Shown here one piece after another: positions 32,836 to 42,801 of a DNA stretch of 64,000 nucleotides. Position 1 is the stretch's first letter. The number at the start of each line of letters is the position of its first letter. A model generated the notes under the pieces. The model had not been told where the DNA came from and ran no database searches. It saw nothing but the letters and a program-made list of their open reading frames with translations. Made by a program: the position numbers and the translations under genes. Source of the stretch: Sthenelais limicola (Eukaryota; Annelida; Polychaeta; Phyllodocida; Sigalionidae); NCBI GenBank assembly GCA_942159475.1, contig OW804099.1, positions 13,766,162-13,830,161 on the forward strand, written 5' to 3'.

Positions 32836-35800
32836 CTACTGTGTATCCTCTATCTCATTCTTATCCTTCTCTCCCTCCTCTTCAGGCCAATTGCAGCCTA
32901 TTTCCTCTGTGCAGGCTATATCCTGCCATCCCTTCTCATCCAGCGGGCCCTTCTCTTCATACTCGTGCAAAGGTAGTAAATCTGGTGAGAGCAGTCTTTC
33001 CATAAAGTGACTGGTCTTGGATACACTAACCGGTTTCAAATGAGATACATGCACTGGTTTAGGCAGTGTTGCTCCCGTATCCATCCTCCTTAGTCTGGCT
33101 GTGCACCCTGTAGGTCTTGCACAGATGACAAAGGGGCCACAGAAATTCTTTTGCAACTTATATGCAGTTCCAGGTTGTAGTAGGCGATTCACCTTCATAT
33201 ATACCAACGATCCTGACCTCAACCTGTGTGCATTCGCCTGCCTATCATAATATTCCTTCATTTTCGCCTGTGACGTCAGTAATGCTTCCCGAGCTAGGTC
33301 CCCATAGATCTCTTGTTTTTCGACGATCTTGCCTAGCTGCTCCAGAAGGGGCCTCATTTCTCCCTCGTATTCTTTTAAGACATTTTCGTGAGGAAGTCGT
33401 GGGAATCTTCCATACATTAGCAGGTATGCTGGGTAGTTTGTTGCGCTTGAATCCGACGCATTCATTGCAAATACAATCGGGGCCACAAATTGACACCAAT
33501 TTTTCTGATCTTTATTTACATATGCCCTCAGGGCCGTCTTCAGGCTACGATTAAATCTCTCGATCTGACCCTGGCTCTGAGGATAGTAGCTCGATCCCAG
33601 GACCTGCCTAATCCCCATTACTGTGCAGAAATTTCTGAACAATTTGCTAGTAAATGAAGAACCGTTATCGCTGAAAAGAGTGCACGGCACCCCCAAGATA
33701 GACACCACGTGCTCAAAGAACTCAGGTATTAAGGTTTCAGATTTTATGTCTTTTGTTGGCCAAGCTACACAGAACCTTGTGGCTACATCACAGACCGTGT
33801 GCACATATTTATAGCCTCTGCTCGATTCAGGCAGTGGACCTATGGTATCAATCTCGATAGCGTCCCATGGCACCTGTGACAGTTCCTTAACGGTCATAGG
33901 TACCTTAATAGGATTAGGATTCGGCTTCACCTCCAGACATTTCTGACAAGACCCAATATACTCACCTATGTCTCTAGCCATTGATGGCCAGTAGTACCGC
34001 GGTGAAGCAATGCTAAGCATCTTCTTTATACCCATATGTGCGCCCAAACCGACGTCATGTATTTGATTCAATAATTTTTCTACCATAGATTGTGGGACCA
34101 CTAACTGCGCTCTCTCTTCTATCTGTGCCTTTCTCGTCCTTGGAGGTACCCTGTACAGGATGCCGCCTGATAGCAAGAAACAGTCGTGTTGCAGCAAAAC
34201 TCCCCTTGCTCTTGTGTTATCCTTCGGGAGCTTTTCCCTCTCAATGTAATTTGTCATATCGCTGCAAAACTCGTCAGTTATTTGCTCCTTCTCGAACACC
34301 TCTCTCGTGCCTAAGGTCCCATACTCAGTGATGAGCCTTTCATAGAACGCCGTATCTGTGATTTGCACTTCTCTAGCCCTTACTCCCTTTCGTCTTTTCT
34401 CTCTTTGATACTTACCAACCAGTGACGGGACTCCCAAAGTCTTCCTTCGTCTTGACACTCCTCTGTGGATTAGGTCTGTCCCCTCTGGTGTCTCTTCCTC
34501 AGCCTCTGTCTCCTCCTCTCGTGCTGGTGTGTCATGGTTGCCAGTATCAGACTGACTATCCCCCTCTTCTGAGTCTTTCCCCCCTAATTTCCCTGCCTTG
34601 TCTCTTTCCTCTATATATAGCGCCATCCTTTCTGTCACAGGCGGGTTTTTTCTAGTAACCATCATTATTTGCTCCCCTGGCGTGCCCAGGCGTGTCACCA
34701 CCGTGCCATCGACTCTTGGGAAGTCCCTACTATCATCCTCGATAGGTGCTGTGTCTTGCTCTGGTTCTGGTGCACCTACCTGGATAATTGGCGTGTCATC
34801 CTTCTCATCTCGCCTCTTATTTCTGAGACGTCCATTTTTTAAGATTGACGGTCTCCTATACTTTCTGATGGGCGATGCTCCCAGTACCTCCTCCTTATCA
34901 AAAAATCGGATGTGATTCACCGCCTTGAATCTTACCTGCCTCTGCTGCGGTCCCTGCTCCTCCTTTGCTGTAATGCCATCCCCAAAATATGGCATTCTTG
35001 ATAAAATATCGGCTGTGATGTTGCATTTCCCTTTGATGTGCCGCAAGGTGAAATCAAAATTACTGAACCAGTCGATCCAACGAGCCATTCTTCCTGTAAG
35101 ATCCTGTTTAGCGTTCAAGGCTAATAATGCCGCATGATCAGTGTATACCTCAAAGTGGCTGCCCAGAACGTAATGCTTAAACTTTTCCAAGCCATACCGG
35201 ACCGCCACCAATTCTTTTTCTGTCGCCGAGAAATTTTGTTCAGCAGAAGACAGGCTTCTTCCTGCAAACGCAACCGGCCTATGGAAGCAATTATCATGAA
35301 GCTGAGTCAACACGATGCCAATCCCAATTCGAGAAGCATCACACCAGATAGTAAACCCTTTAGAATAATCAGGGTATCTTAGAACGACATCTTCGCACAT
35401 TGACCGCTTTACTGCCTTAAACGCTCTATCTGCCTCCGTATTCCACTGAAAACGCTCTCTTCTACCAAGCTTCTTCGTCAGCTGGTACAAGGGGACCATT
35501 TTATCTGCAAACCCTGGAATGAATGTCCTATAGTAATTTGCCAGACCGTTAAAGGCCCTCATTTCCCTGACAGTTTTTGGTATTGGATATGAACGAATTA
35601 TACGAACCTTCTCTGGGTCCGGCTGCAACCCATCTTTCGTTACTACAAACCCCAGAAATTGCATTATTTCATACCCAAACGCACATTTCTCCGCCCTGAA
35701 CTTAAGCTTCGCCACTTGGAATGCTTGCAATACCTCTTCCACGTGCTGCAGATGCTCCTCCCATGTTTGTGATGCTATAATTACATCATCCATGTAGGGC

Positions 35801-37557
35801 AGTGCATTTGGCACATACTTTAAAACGCTCTCAATCACCGAATGAAACGCTTTTGGCGAAGTCTTGAGCCCCATAGGCATGACCTTGTACTGGAACACCC
35901 CTCTGGGTGTGACAAAACTAGTCTTGGGCTTGTCTTCTGGCCTTAGAGGCACTTGAAAAAATCCTGAATGGCAATCCAATTTTGAGAAAAATCTTCCCCC
36001 CAGTCCCCCGACGTTTTCCAACGTCTCGTCAGCTGAGGGGAAGACCCTACATTCGTTCTTTATACATTTATTAATTTTTCTGTAATCTATGACAATTCTA
36101 TATTTTTTGTCCTGTCTTGCAGCTGCTTTCCCTTTCTCCACTAGAAAGCATGGCGCAGCAAATTCAGACTCGCCATTCGTTCGTTCAATAATGCCCAAAC
36201 GCATCTGCTCTTCCAGCATTGTTTCCAGTACCCTTGTCATATGAGGGTTTGTACGGTATGGACTTCGGATAGGGGCCACATAGTCTTCTTTCAACTCTAT
36301 TTTATGTGCAAAAATGTCAGTTGTCGATATCGGCGAATCTTTTGTGGCGAAGACCGCGCGGTAACGCTGTAGCAAACTTGCCATACTTAGTTTCTGCTCC
36401 GCCGACAGATTCTCGCCCAGGGTGTAATCAACCCTAGTCTCACTGCATTTTGTGCTACCTACCTCCTCGATCGGTCGCTCAGACTGACCGGGAACCCCAG
36501 CTTTTACATAATCATCTTCATTGACCACTGAAAATGCTGCCAAAACCGAACCCTTTCCCAATTTTATTGGCGTGTTAGCAGCGTTAAATACGGTAACCGG
36601 TATATTGTTTCCCCCCCGCTGTGGCCTCACGAGGGCTCTTTTGACCGCAAATGGGACCTGCACACATCTTTTCAAATTGTCAACTACTCCTACTGCATGA
36701 TTTAAATTTTGATGCGCTGAAACCACTGCCATGCAAGTAAATTCTGATTTCGGAGGTATTAATTTAGGCTTAGTTATTCTAACGGTGTAATGGTCAGGCT
36801 CTTGGATTTGGAAGTCAATCTTGGCCTTTCTTGCTTTCAAGAAATCGACACCTATGATACACTGAAGGGATAAACCCTTCACAACATAAAACCATGCGTT
36901 AGTGTGAACTTTTCCAATGTTAATAGACAACAACACCCTTTCATTCGACTTGTGGCGCCCCCCATCGGCTGTGTAAATAACCAAATATGTCTGTACACGG
37001 CGGAGCAGCGCCCCTTTTTCCTGCACTACTTGGTTTAACGTATCCGTCGAAATACAACTGATACTAGCTCCCGTGTCCACCAGGCACCTAATTTTTGCTG
37101 AGCCAACTGTGCAAATTGTTCTGCAGTCTTCCAGTTGGACTGTCACTTTCCTCGCGTCACTGTCCTGTAACACCAGGCGTGAGGAACGATCATCGCCCTC
37201 CTTACTATTAATTATACTGTTTTGTGTCACCTCTTTATGTTTACTTAAGGACATCAACCCATTGTCCTTTTTCTTCTGAAGTTTCAATTCCTGCTCCGCT
37301 CTATTATTTTCACGCTGTTCTTTTTTCTTCTCCTGTAATTTCCATCTTCTCCTCTTCTGGTTCCACCTCTTTCTTATTGCTTTTTTCACCTCCTTTTCTC
37401 GAAAGGCCATCTCCTGCACCTCCTGAGTTCCTTTCTCTTGACTCATACTTATGTCACTGTCATCTATTGAAACTGAACTTCCGCTTTCATCCTCTCCATC
37501 TTCCTCAGATCGATTCTCCCTCTCTGCCGGTATGGCTGGCAACATTCCAACCGGCAT
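32836..37557 (-). CDS. pol: Pol polyprotein: protease, RT, RNase H, integrase
   Basis: The 1573-residue frame is complete. Residues 1-130 are highly charged. The aspartic protease has DTGA at 161-164. RT spans about 430-620 with YMDD at 588-591. RNase H spans about 730-855 (D740, TDHA around 807). An acidic, low-complexity linker covers about 860-1090. Integrase has zinc-binding H1167, H1174, C1204, C1207 and catalytic D1237, D1297, E1333. Order PR-RT-RH-IN is Ty3/gypsy (Metaviridae). Pol is in the -1 frame relative to gag, and its frame is already open upstream within gag. A GAAAAAC heptamer (37587-37593 on plus) lies ten codons before the gag stop, so -1 frameshifting is likely; re-initiation at the ATG just past the gag stop is the alternative. 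No frame break seen. Confidence 0.93.
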   Translation of the reverse strand: MPVGMLPAIPAERENRSEEDGEDESGSSVSIDDSDISMSQEKGTQEVQEMAFREKEVKKAIRKRWNQKRRRWKLQEKKKEQRENNRAEQELKLQKKKDNGLMSLSKHKEVTQNSIINSKEGDDRSSRLVLQDSDARKVTVQLEDCRTICTVGSAKIRCLVDTGASISCISTDTLNQVVQEKGALLRRVQTYLVIYTADGGRHKSNERVLLSINIGKVHTNAWFYVVKGLSLQCIIGVDFLKARKAKIDFQIQEPDHYTVRITKPKLIPPKSEFTCMAVVSAHQNLNHAVGVVDNLKRCVQVPFAVKRALVRPQRGGNNIPVTVFNAANTPIKLGKGSVLAAFSVVNEDDYVKAGVPGQSERPIEEVGSTKCSETRVDYTLGENLSAEQKLSMASLLQRYRAVFATKDSPISTTDIFAHKIELKEDYVAPIRSPYRTNPHMTRVLETMLEEQMRLGIIERTNGESEFAAPCFLVEKGKAAARQDKKYRIVIDYRKINKCIKNECRVFPSADETLENVGGLGGRFFSKLDCHSGFFQVPLRPEDKPKTSFVTPRGVFQYKVMPMGLKTSPKAFHSVIESVLKYVPNALPYMDDVIIASQTWEEHLQHVEEVLQAFQVAKLKFRAEKCAFGYEIMQFLGFVVTKDGLQPDPEKVRIIRSYPIPKTVREMRAFNGLANYYRTFIPGFADKMVPLYQLTKKLGRRERFQWNTEADRAFKAVKRSMCEDVVLRYPDYSKGFTIWCDASRIGIGIVLTQLHDNCFHRPVAFAGRSLSSAEQNFSATEKELVAVRYGLEKFKHYVLGSHFEVYTDHAALLALNAKQDLTGRMARWIDWFSNFDFTLRHIKGKCNITADILSRMPYFGDGITAKEEQGPQQRQVRFKAVNHIRFFDKEEVLGASPIRKYRRPSILKNGRLRNKRRDEKDDTPIIQVGAPEPEQDTAPIEDDSRDFPRVDGTVVTRLGTPGEQIMMVTRKNPPVTERMALYIEERDKAGKLGGKDSEEGDSQSDTGNHDTPAREEETEAEEETPEGTDLIHRGVSRRRKTLGVPSLVGKYQREKRRKGVRAREVQITDTAFYERLITEYGTLGTREVFEKEQITDEFCSDMTNYIEREKLPKDNTRARGVLLQHDCFLLSGGILYRVPPRTRKAQIEERAQLVVPQSMVEKLLNQIHDVGLGAHMGIKKMLSIASPRYYWPSMARDIGEYIGSCQKCLEVKPNPNPIKVPMTVKELSQVPWDAIEIDTIGPLPESSRGYKYVHTVCDVATRFCVAWPTKDIKSETLIPEFFEHVVSILGVPCTLFSDNGSSFTSKLFRNFCTVMGIRQVLGSSYYPQSQGQIERFNRSLKTALRAYVNKDQKNWCQFVAPIVFAMNASDSSATNYPAYLLMYGRFPRLPHENVLKEYEGEMRPLLEQLGKIVEKQEIYGDLAREALLTSQAKMKEYYDRQANAHRLRSGSLVYMKVNRLLQPGTAYKLQKNFCGPFVICARPTGCTARLRRMDTGATLPKPVHVSHLKPVSVSKTSHFMERLLSPDLLPLHEYEEKGPLDEKGWQDIACTEEIGCNWPEEEGEKDKNEIEDTQ

Positions 37558-37559
37558 AT

Positions 37560-38471
37560 CTACTGAAAATTCTGCCGATACACTCCGTTTTTCACCACCC
37601 CAGTTGTTTTTGGTGACTGAACGCTTGATCTCTTATTCTTATCTTTCTCCTGGCGTCTCTCTCCCTCACCTCTTCTAGGGGTCCATTCTCTTTCCTGGCT
37701 TCTCTCTTCCTCACCTCTTCTAGGAGTCCATTCTCCTTTCTCCTCTACTGGTAGGCTTCTAGCAGGACCGGGGTGTGATCTGACATCACTGGGAGTAACG
37801 TCATAACCCTTCATTGCCAGAGAAGCTATCATTGATTGAGTAGAACCCACTAGGTGAAGTCTCAGTGCTTTTTCATTTTGCTCGTCTGACAACTCATGTT
37901 TTCTGGCCGCTCTTCTAGCCTCTTCACAAGTGCGAGGAGCCTCTGTCAGGACCCTCTCCGCTAATCCATCCTTTAAACCTGCTATAAAAGCCTTCAGTTT
38001 CTCATCCTCGTGCAGTGATGTCCTTGCCAGCAATACCAGCATGGCGTCTGCATATGTCTCCACACTCTCACCTGTCTCCTGTCGTCGCCGGGAATAATCA
38101 TCCTTCACCTCACTATACGGCATTTCCTGAAACTTGGTCAAGAATTTACTTTTGATATCTGAGTACGACAGTGTACCCCGTTTTCTAGCTGCAACTGATG
38201 CGACTTGTTGGTAATATGCTTTAGCTGATCCCTCCAATCTACCACCCAGCCCCTGCAGCCAATACATCTCAGGTATGCCCAAGGCGCTTGCATAGTCCTC
38301 ATATTCTGTCAGGAATTCAGACACATTTCTGGTCGCCGTCGAATGTCGAAAATTTTCAGGCCCCCTAATGAAGTGTCTCATTGCCGCTCCTCCCCCTTCG
38401 TTAGACTTATCTGACCATCTTCCTGTTTGTGCAGGGGTAAACGCTGGGAGCACATTAGGTAGCCTATACAT
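37560..38471 (-). CDS. gag: Gag capsid polyprotein
   Basis: The frame opens near 38579 but the first ATG is at 38471, giving 303 residues; only a TTG exists upstream. The core at about residues 60-215 has the pattern of the Ty3/gypsy retrotransposon Gag domain: WLQGLGGRLEGSAKAYYQQV, a downstream helix with FLTKFQEM, and ETVETYAD-like spacing. The C-terminus is basic with repeated 'EWTPRRGE' words. There is no CCHC zinc knuckle, which is unusual for a Gag of this group; the basic repeats may replace it. The stop lies two bases before the pol ATG. Gag would build the particle that packages element RNA. Confidence 0.85.
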   Translation of the reverse strand: MYRLPNVLPAFTPAQTGRWSDKSNEGGGAAMRHFIRGPENFRHSTATRNVSEFLTEYEDYASALGIPEMYWLQGLGGRLEGSAKAYYQQVASVAARKRGTLSYSDIKSKFLTKFQEMPYSEVKDDYSRRRQETGESVETYADAMLVLLARTSLHEDEKLKAFIAGLKDGLAERVLTEAPRTCEEARRAARKHELSDEQNEKALRLHLVGSTQSMIASLAMKGYDVTPSDVRSHPGPARSLPVEEKGEWTPRRGEEERSQEREWTPRRGEGERRQEKDKNKRSSVQSPKTTGVVKNGVYRQNFQ

Positions 38472-38601
38472 CTCGGTTATATCCCCGGAATCTTCTGAGC
38501 AAATTGTGCTACTAACACCTATTTTCGTTGCTTGCTGGTTTGCTCTCTGGGGTGTCCATAGTTTCTGCAAAATCCCAAATTAAAAAAAACCAAATACTTA
38601 C

Positions 38602-38610
38602 CCTCCCCTC
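38602..38610 (-). promoter_or_regulatory. Leader splice donor
   Basis: The sense strand reads GGAGG|GTAAGTA, a near-perfect donor, 20 bases past the primer-binding site and upstream of gag (exon end 38602). It matches the place of the major splice donor in complex retroviruses and would create subgenomic mRNAs for env and the accessory frames. A 'tttgcag' occurs about 35 bases on, too close to be its usual partner. Confidence 0.75.
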
Positions 38611-38620
38611 TGCACACAAT

Positions 38621-38644
38621 CTCCAATCCCGTGGTTCTCCACCA
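38621..38644 (-). other. Primer-binding site of giant element
   Basis: One base after the 5' LTR the sense strand reads TGGTGGAGAACCACGGGA. TGG complements the tRNA CCA end. The implied tRNA 3' sequence has a plausible 7-base acceptor half and T-arm. It shares the first nine bases with the 3' end of animal tRNA-Ala but then differs, so the primer tRNA is unresolved. Confidence 0.75.
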
Positions 38645-38645
38645 G

Positions 38646-39376
38646 TGTTGCGCGCGTAGCTTCGGATCTTTATGCTATTGGGCGGTGCATCGGGCCAGGG
38701 TGAATATATCTAGCTAGTATTCATATGCATTCGAATATACTCGGACTTCGGGGTATTGCCTCTCATGATGTTTAATATAGAACGTGATATTGTAGGAGAC
38801 GATAGGCGATATTGAATAGAGAGTCATGGTGATATATAGTAGCTGTAGGTTTCCGGTATGAACAACACAACACGATGAGTTTTAGTACGCCACTACTTGT
38901 ATATTGTATCTTATCCTGTACATAGATGCTAGGTTGATGTTAGTGTAGACATTGAATCATATGAGATCTTATGAGTCTCCTTCCCTGTATTCTTACGGTT
39001 GTTACTGCATGACAATCCGAGATCAGTGTGATATAATATATTGGTTCTAGCGCACACAGTGCGTCTAGTACCTCTTGGTATCTACTGCATATCTCTCTAT
39101 ATCCCAGTCTATATGAATGTCCCAAGTCTCTCCCGTTCTATGTATATATATGTTCTTCTGTATATATCTCTATGTTCTTCTTTATATCCCAGTATTCCCC
39201 GTATATATACCCAGGGGGGTGAGTGTCGGGCATCCGTATTGGTGGACCCTTTATCCTATGATACCTTTCCCTCCCTCTAGCCCCTCCCCTTCCCTTAGCG
39301 CATGCCTTAGTAAAAGAAACATATCCTACCCTACTACCCACCCTACTGCCCTCTCGTGTTAACCACGGTTACTACA
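38646..39376 (-). repeat. 5' LTR of giant element, 731 bp
   Basis: The LTR copy next to gag matches 19186-19916 line by line. The base after it on the window plus strand begins 'ctag', compared with 'caag' at the other end of the element. Confidence 0.95.
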
Positions 39377-41112
39377 CTAGCTATGATATTGGGGAAAACA
39401 TTCTTGCAATTTTCGATAAAAATGTTGCTTAATATTTGTATGTTAGATTTCAACAGAATCCATCCGAGGATGCACTGTAACAGACATGCAAAGCCCCTAT
39501 TGATATATTGATATAAGGGGTATGTCCAAATATCACTATCCTAATGTTACTTAGACCTCGCCCACCACTAGTAGGCACTACCCTACCCTACCCTACCTAG
39601 CCTGTTGAACTGGCTCGGTAGTGGACCCAGGACGAATTCTCTGTCTATACCCTACCGTGCCGGTACTTAGGCCTACTAGATAGTCTGCCTATCTCAACAA
39701 CCGTATACAGTAGCATAGCACTAGTATCGGTCAGCAAGTGCCTGACTAAGGCCTACTGACTTAGTCTAAGTCTCTGTCTATACCCTACCGTGCCGGTACT
39801 TAGGCGTTTAAGTAGGGGCGCTAACCACCCTTAGGTCTACTGACTTAGTCTAAGTCTTAGGCACAAAACAAGACATGTAAAAGGGCAGAGATTTTACCTG
39901 ATTTCTATCTGGAAGAGACCCTAACGATTGGGTGTGAAGACAAGCCCATGTATTTCCTCATCACAAACTATAGTCGGCCATGTTTGTCCCGCGCACACTA
40001 CAGCGCTAAGTGTGCTGACGGTGCAACAGCTTTCCGACCTTTGAGCCCAGATTTGACAAAATGGAGTGAGCGATAATATGGGTCGAGAAGTGGAACCTGC
40101 TTACCTCGCAGAACAGATGCTTTCATTACCATTAATATCTTTTTGATATAAATACAAAGCTTAAAGTATTTTATTAAATGGCTTTAATTAAGTCCTTAAT
40201 AAGTTCTAAGTATTCCGCCTGTTTTGGTCACATGACTTCGCACGCGAGGTACGCAGCTCACCAAGGTCAAGGACGTTTGAAGACTGAAGCCAAAGCCTAA
40301 ATTTACCATTTTCACCTACAATCTATGAGGTAAGTAACTCAGTCAGGGCCACGCATCCTATGATACCGATTCGTAGTAAATCGGTGTAACTAAAAGATGC
40401 ATGCCCCTGAACGAACCTACATGAACCTGCATGCCCCTCTCATGTGACTAAAAGGTGCATGAACCTGCATGCCTGGTGTGTGTGTAGCGGGGGGGCGGGG
40501 GGGGGGGGGGGCGGGGGTAGGGGCTTTCATTGGTAGGTGTCATCATTTGGGGTCATCAGAAAATCACATCTTACTAAATTTTTGGTCGGCGAAGGTAGGG
40601 TGGGGGTGGGGGGATAGGGGTGTCATTGGTAGGTGGGGTAAGAGTCAGTTTCTAGTGACACATTAAACAGGAGGGTGGGGAGGTGGGAGGGAGGGAAGAA
40701 ATTGAACACTGATGGGGAGTGGGGGGGGGGGGGGAGAAAATCTATGAACACTTATCCCTTGTGTTTGTATACCATAGAGCACACAACCCCGTCTATTGGC
40801 AGCTCTGGGTTTGCAAAAACAGTAATTTGGTTATCAAAACTATGTTTCATTGTATCTTCTACAGAAAACGATTGCAATCTCGAGGGCATAACTTCACCAT
40901 AAGTGTTGTACAACAGAATGCGCGGGGGTGACACTCTCAGTGATTGTGTATGTGCGGGGTGGGGGATTTTACACGGAAAACCCGCATTTTACACTATTTT
41001 TGTGTATTCTATCTTATATTATATTATTTCATATTCTAAGTTGGGGAGTGTCGTGGGGGGGGGGGGGGGGGTGTCTGGTGGTGTGAGGGGGGGGGGTTTC
41101 ATGTTTTACACA
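39377..41112. other. Non-coding stretch with poly-G tracts
   Basis: No supported gene. The 33-base word around 'ctgtctataccctaccgtgc' occurs twice (about 39640 and 39773). Poly-G tracts lie at about 40489-40516, 40720-40735 and 41056-41096. The open frames at 40469-40934 run through these tracts and are not called. Confidence 0.5.
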
Positions 41113-41795
41113 CACTAGTGAATGTATATGTGTATTCATCCTGGGTCAGTCAATACACATTAGTGAATATACATGTGTATTCATGCTGGGTCAGTCAATA
41201 CACATTAGTGAATATATATGTGTATTCATGCTGGGTCAGTCAATACACACTAGTGAATATACATGTGTATTCATCCTGGGTCAGTCAATACACACTAGTG
41301 AATATACATGTGTCTTCATCCTGGGTCAGTCAATACACACTAGTGAATATACATGTGTATTCATCCTGGGTCAGTCAATACACACTAGTGAATATACATG
41401 TGTATTCATGCTGGGTCAGTCAATACACACTAGTGAATATATATGTGTATTCATCCTGGGTCAGTCAATACACACTAGTGAATATATATGTGTCTTCAAT
41501 CTATTCATGCTGGCTCTGTCAATACACACTAGTGTCTTAGAATCTTACAATATACATGTGTATTCATGCTGGCTCAGTCAATACACACTAGTGAATATAT
41601 ACATGTGTATTCATGCTGGCTCTGTCAATACACACTAGTGTCTTAGAATCTTACAATATACATGTGTATTCATGCTGGCTCAGTCAATACACACTAGTGA
41701 ATATATACATGTGTATTCATGCTGGCTCAGTCAATACACACAAGTGAATATGTGTATTCATACTGAGTCAGTCAATACACACTAGTGAATACATT
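41113..41795. repeat. 45-bp minisatellite, about 14 copies
   Basis: The unit is 'gaatatacatgtgtattcat' plus 'gctgggtcagtcaatacaca' plus 'ctagt'. The first part is nearly palindromic (atacatgtgtat). Copies near the right end carry a 12-base insertion (cttagaatctta) in a two-unit higher-order repeat. Because 45 is divisible by three the array yields open frames, such as 41118-41638, which are not genes. Confidence 0.9.
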
Positions 41796-41814
41796 TTCTG
41801 AATGCCTTTCAAGT

Positions 41815-41955
41815 GAGAAACCTTTGGGAGGCACCCAGGATGAAAACTCACTCTACTCGGCACCGGCCTGGGATTGAACCCCAGACCTCCCGCTCACAGG
41901 GCGTCATTGCTGAGAGAGAGTCCCACGCTCTCCCAACTAGGCCACCACCGCGGAT
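41815..41955 (-). repeat. tRNA-derived SINE fragment
   Basis: On the minus strand an A-box-like 'tggcctagttgggagagc' is followed about 50 bases later by a B-box 'ggggttcaatccca', then 'gaaactcactt'-type body sequence. The spacing between the boxes is longer than in a normal tRNA. The 79-residue plus frame across it is a shadow. Confidence 0.6.
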
Positions 41956-42350
41956 AAGATATGCATCCCACAGGCTTTGGCAGATCAAATGTACACATTA
42001 TGCACATTCTGTGAGAGAGAGTAATTACGGTACAGCTTTGTTTACATCATGACGTTCCCTCTGACAATGCGTCACTGACGGCCGTCACGGAATGCGAATG
42101 CGTCATTGGTACTTGCGTAACAGCTGCGCTGTATGAGATTATTTTGGTCTGGCAGACCAATATAATTTTAAACAGGAAGATTCGGAAAATACCTCACTAA
42201 TATGGATTTATATGATCAAATCCAGTAAGCCATGGGTAAAGGGGGTTCTATTGTATTCAATTTATATATATTTGACCAAACTCTCATTAACAAAATCTGA
42301 GAGCGGCAAGTGCCACTTTAAATTCCCCCAAAATTTCCATTCGCCCACAA

Positions 42351-42801
42351 GGTCGGTTTCGAGTGAAACACCTAGTGAGGCTCTAGGTGAAGGGGAAGAC
42401 CCCAACACACATGCGCCATCCACCAGTCACTCGAACGCAAGTTGGTGCACTGAGTCTCACCGAGCGGATATCAAAACATTGGAGGCATGACATGTGTCCC
42501 ATATTTAAGATGTGTCATGACCACGATCACATTTAATATTGAAAACACACTTAAAATACATGATTTGGTACGATATTAATGTAAGATTCATGTTATATTC
42601 TGGTTAGATAAGTATTGTATTGAGCGATAATATATCCCCGCCAAGTTGTTGTTATGAAGTGCGCATGCGTGACCAGTTCACCAGCACTCCCCAGCCAACA
42701 CACCCGAGTGGGCTCTGGGTGCACCAGCGAGTGCACTAGAACATGTTCGCTTCCTCACCTAGAGACACCTAGTGCACTAGGTGTTTCACTCGAAACCGAC
42801 C
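42351..42801. mobile_element. 451-bp element with perfect 27-bp inverted ends
   Basis: The left end 42351-42377 (GGTCGGTTTCGAGTGAAACA then CCTAGTG) is the exact reverse complement of 42775-42801. Sub-terminal words (ctctaggtga / tcacctagag) extend the inversion imperfectly. There is no transposase. Flanks (cccacaa and caggatg) show no clear target duplication, so the superfamily cannot be named. Confidence 0.8.

Larger units (their letters stand above)
19186..39376 (-). mobile_element. Giant 20.2-kb Ty3/gypsy-type LTR element with env
   Basis: Two direct 731-bp repeats (19186-19916 and 38646-39376) with TG...CA ends bound the element. Lines compared across the LTR show no difference. In sense order (minus strand) it holds the 5' LTR, a primer-binding site, a splice donor, gag, pol, accessory frames A-E, env, a 3-kb tail, a purine tract and the 3' LTR. 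Pol protease, RT, RNase H and integrase motifs are intact, and identical LTRs imply recent insertion. Typical Ty3/gypsy elements are 5-9 kb, so this one is exceptionally long because of the accessory block and long spacers. The outer flanks are 'caag' and 'ctag', a near but imperfect 4-bp target duplication. Confidence 0.93.

Noticed and set aside
33162..37678. Several plus-strand frames of 60-130 codons over pol and gag
   Set aside because: Antisense shadows of an intact coding region; none has a promoter or a recognisable domain.
38472..38570. Longer Gag starting at 38570
   Set aside because: The codon there is TTG and the frame has a stop four codons upstream; the first ATG is at 38471. 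An exon joined through the nearby 'ttgcag' would need an intron of only about 35 bases.
41118..41638. Two overlapping frames of 140 and 151 codons with a 15-residue repeat
   Set aside because: They come from the 45-bp minisatellite; two frames are open at once and no start context or splice site supports translation.
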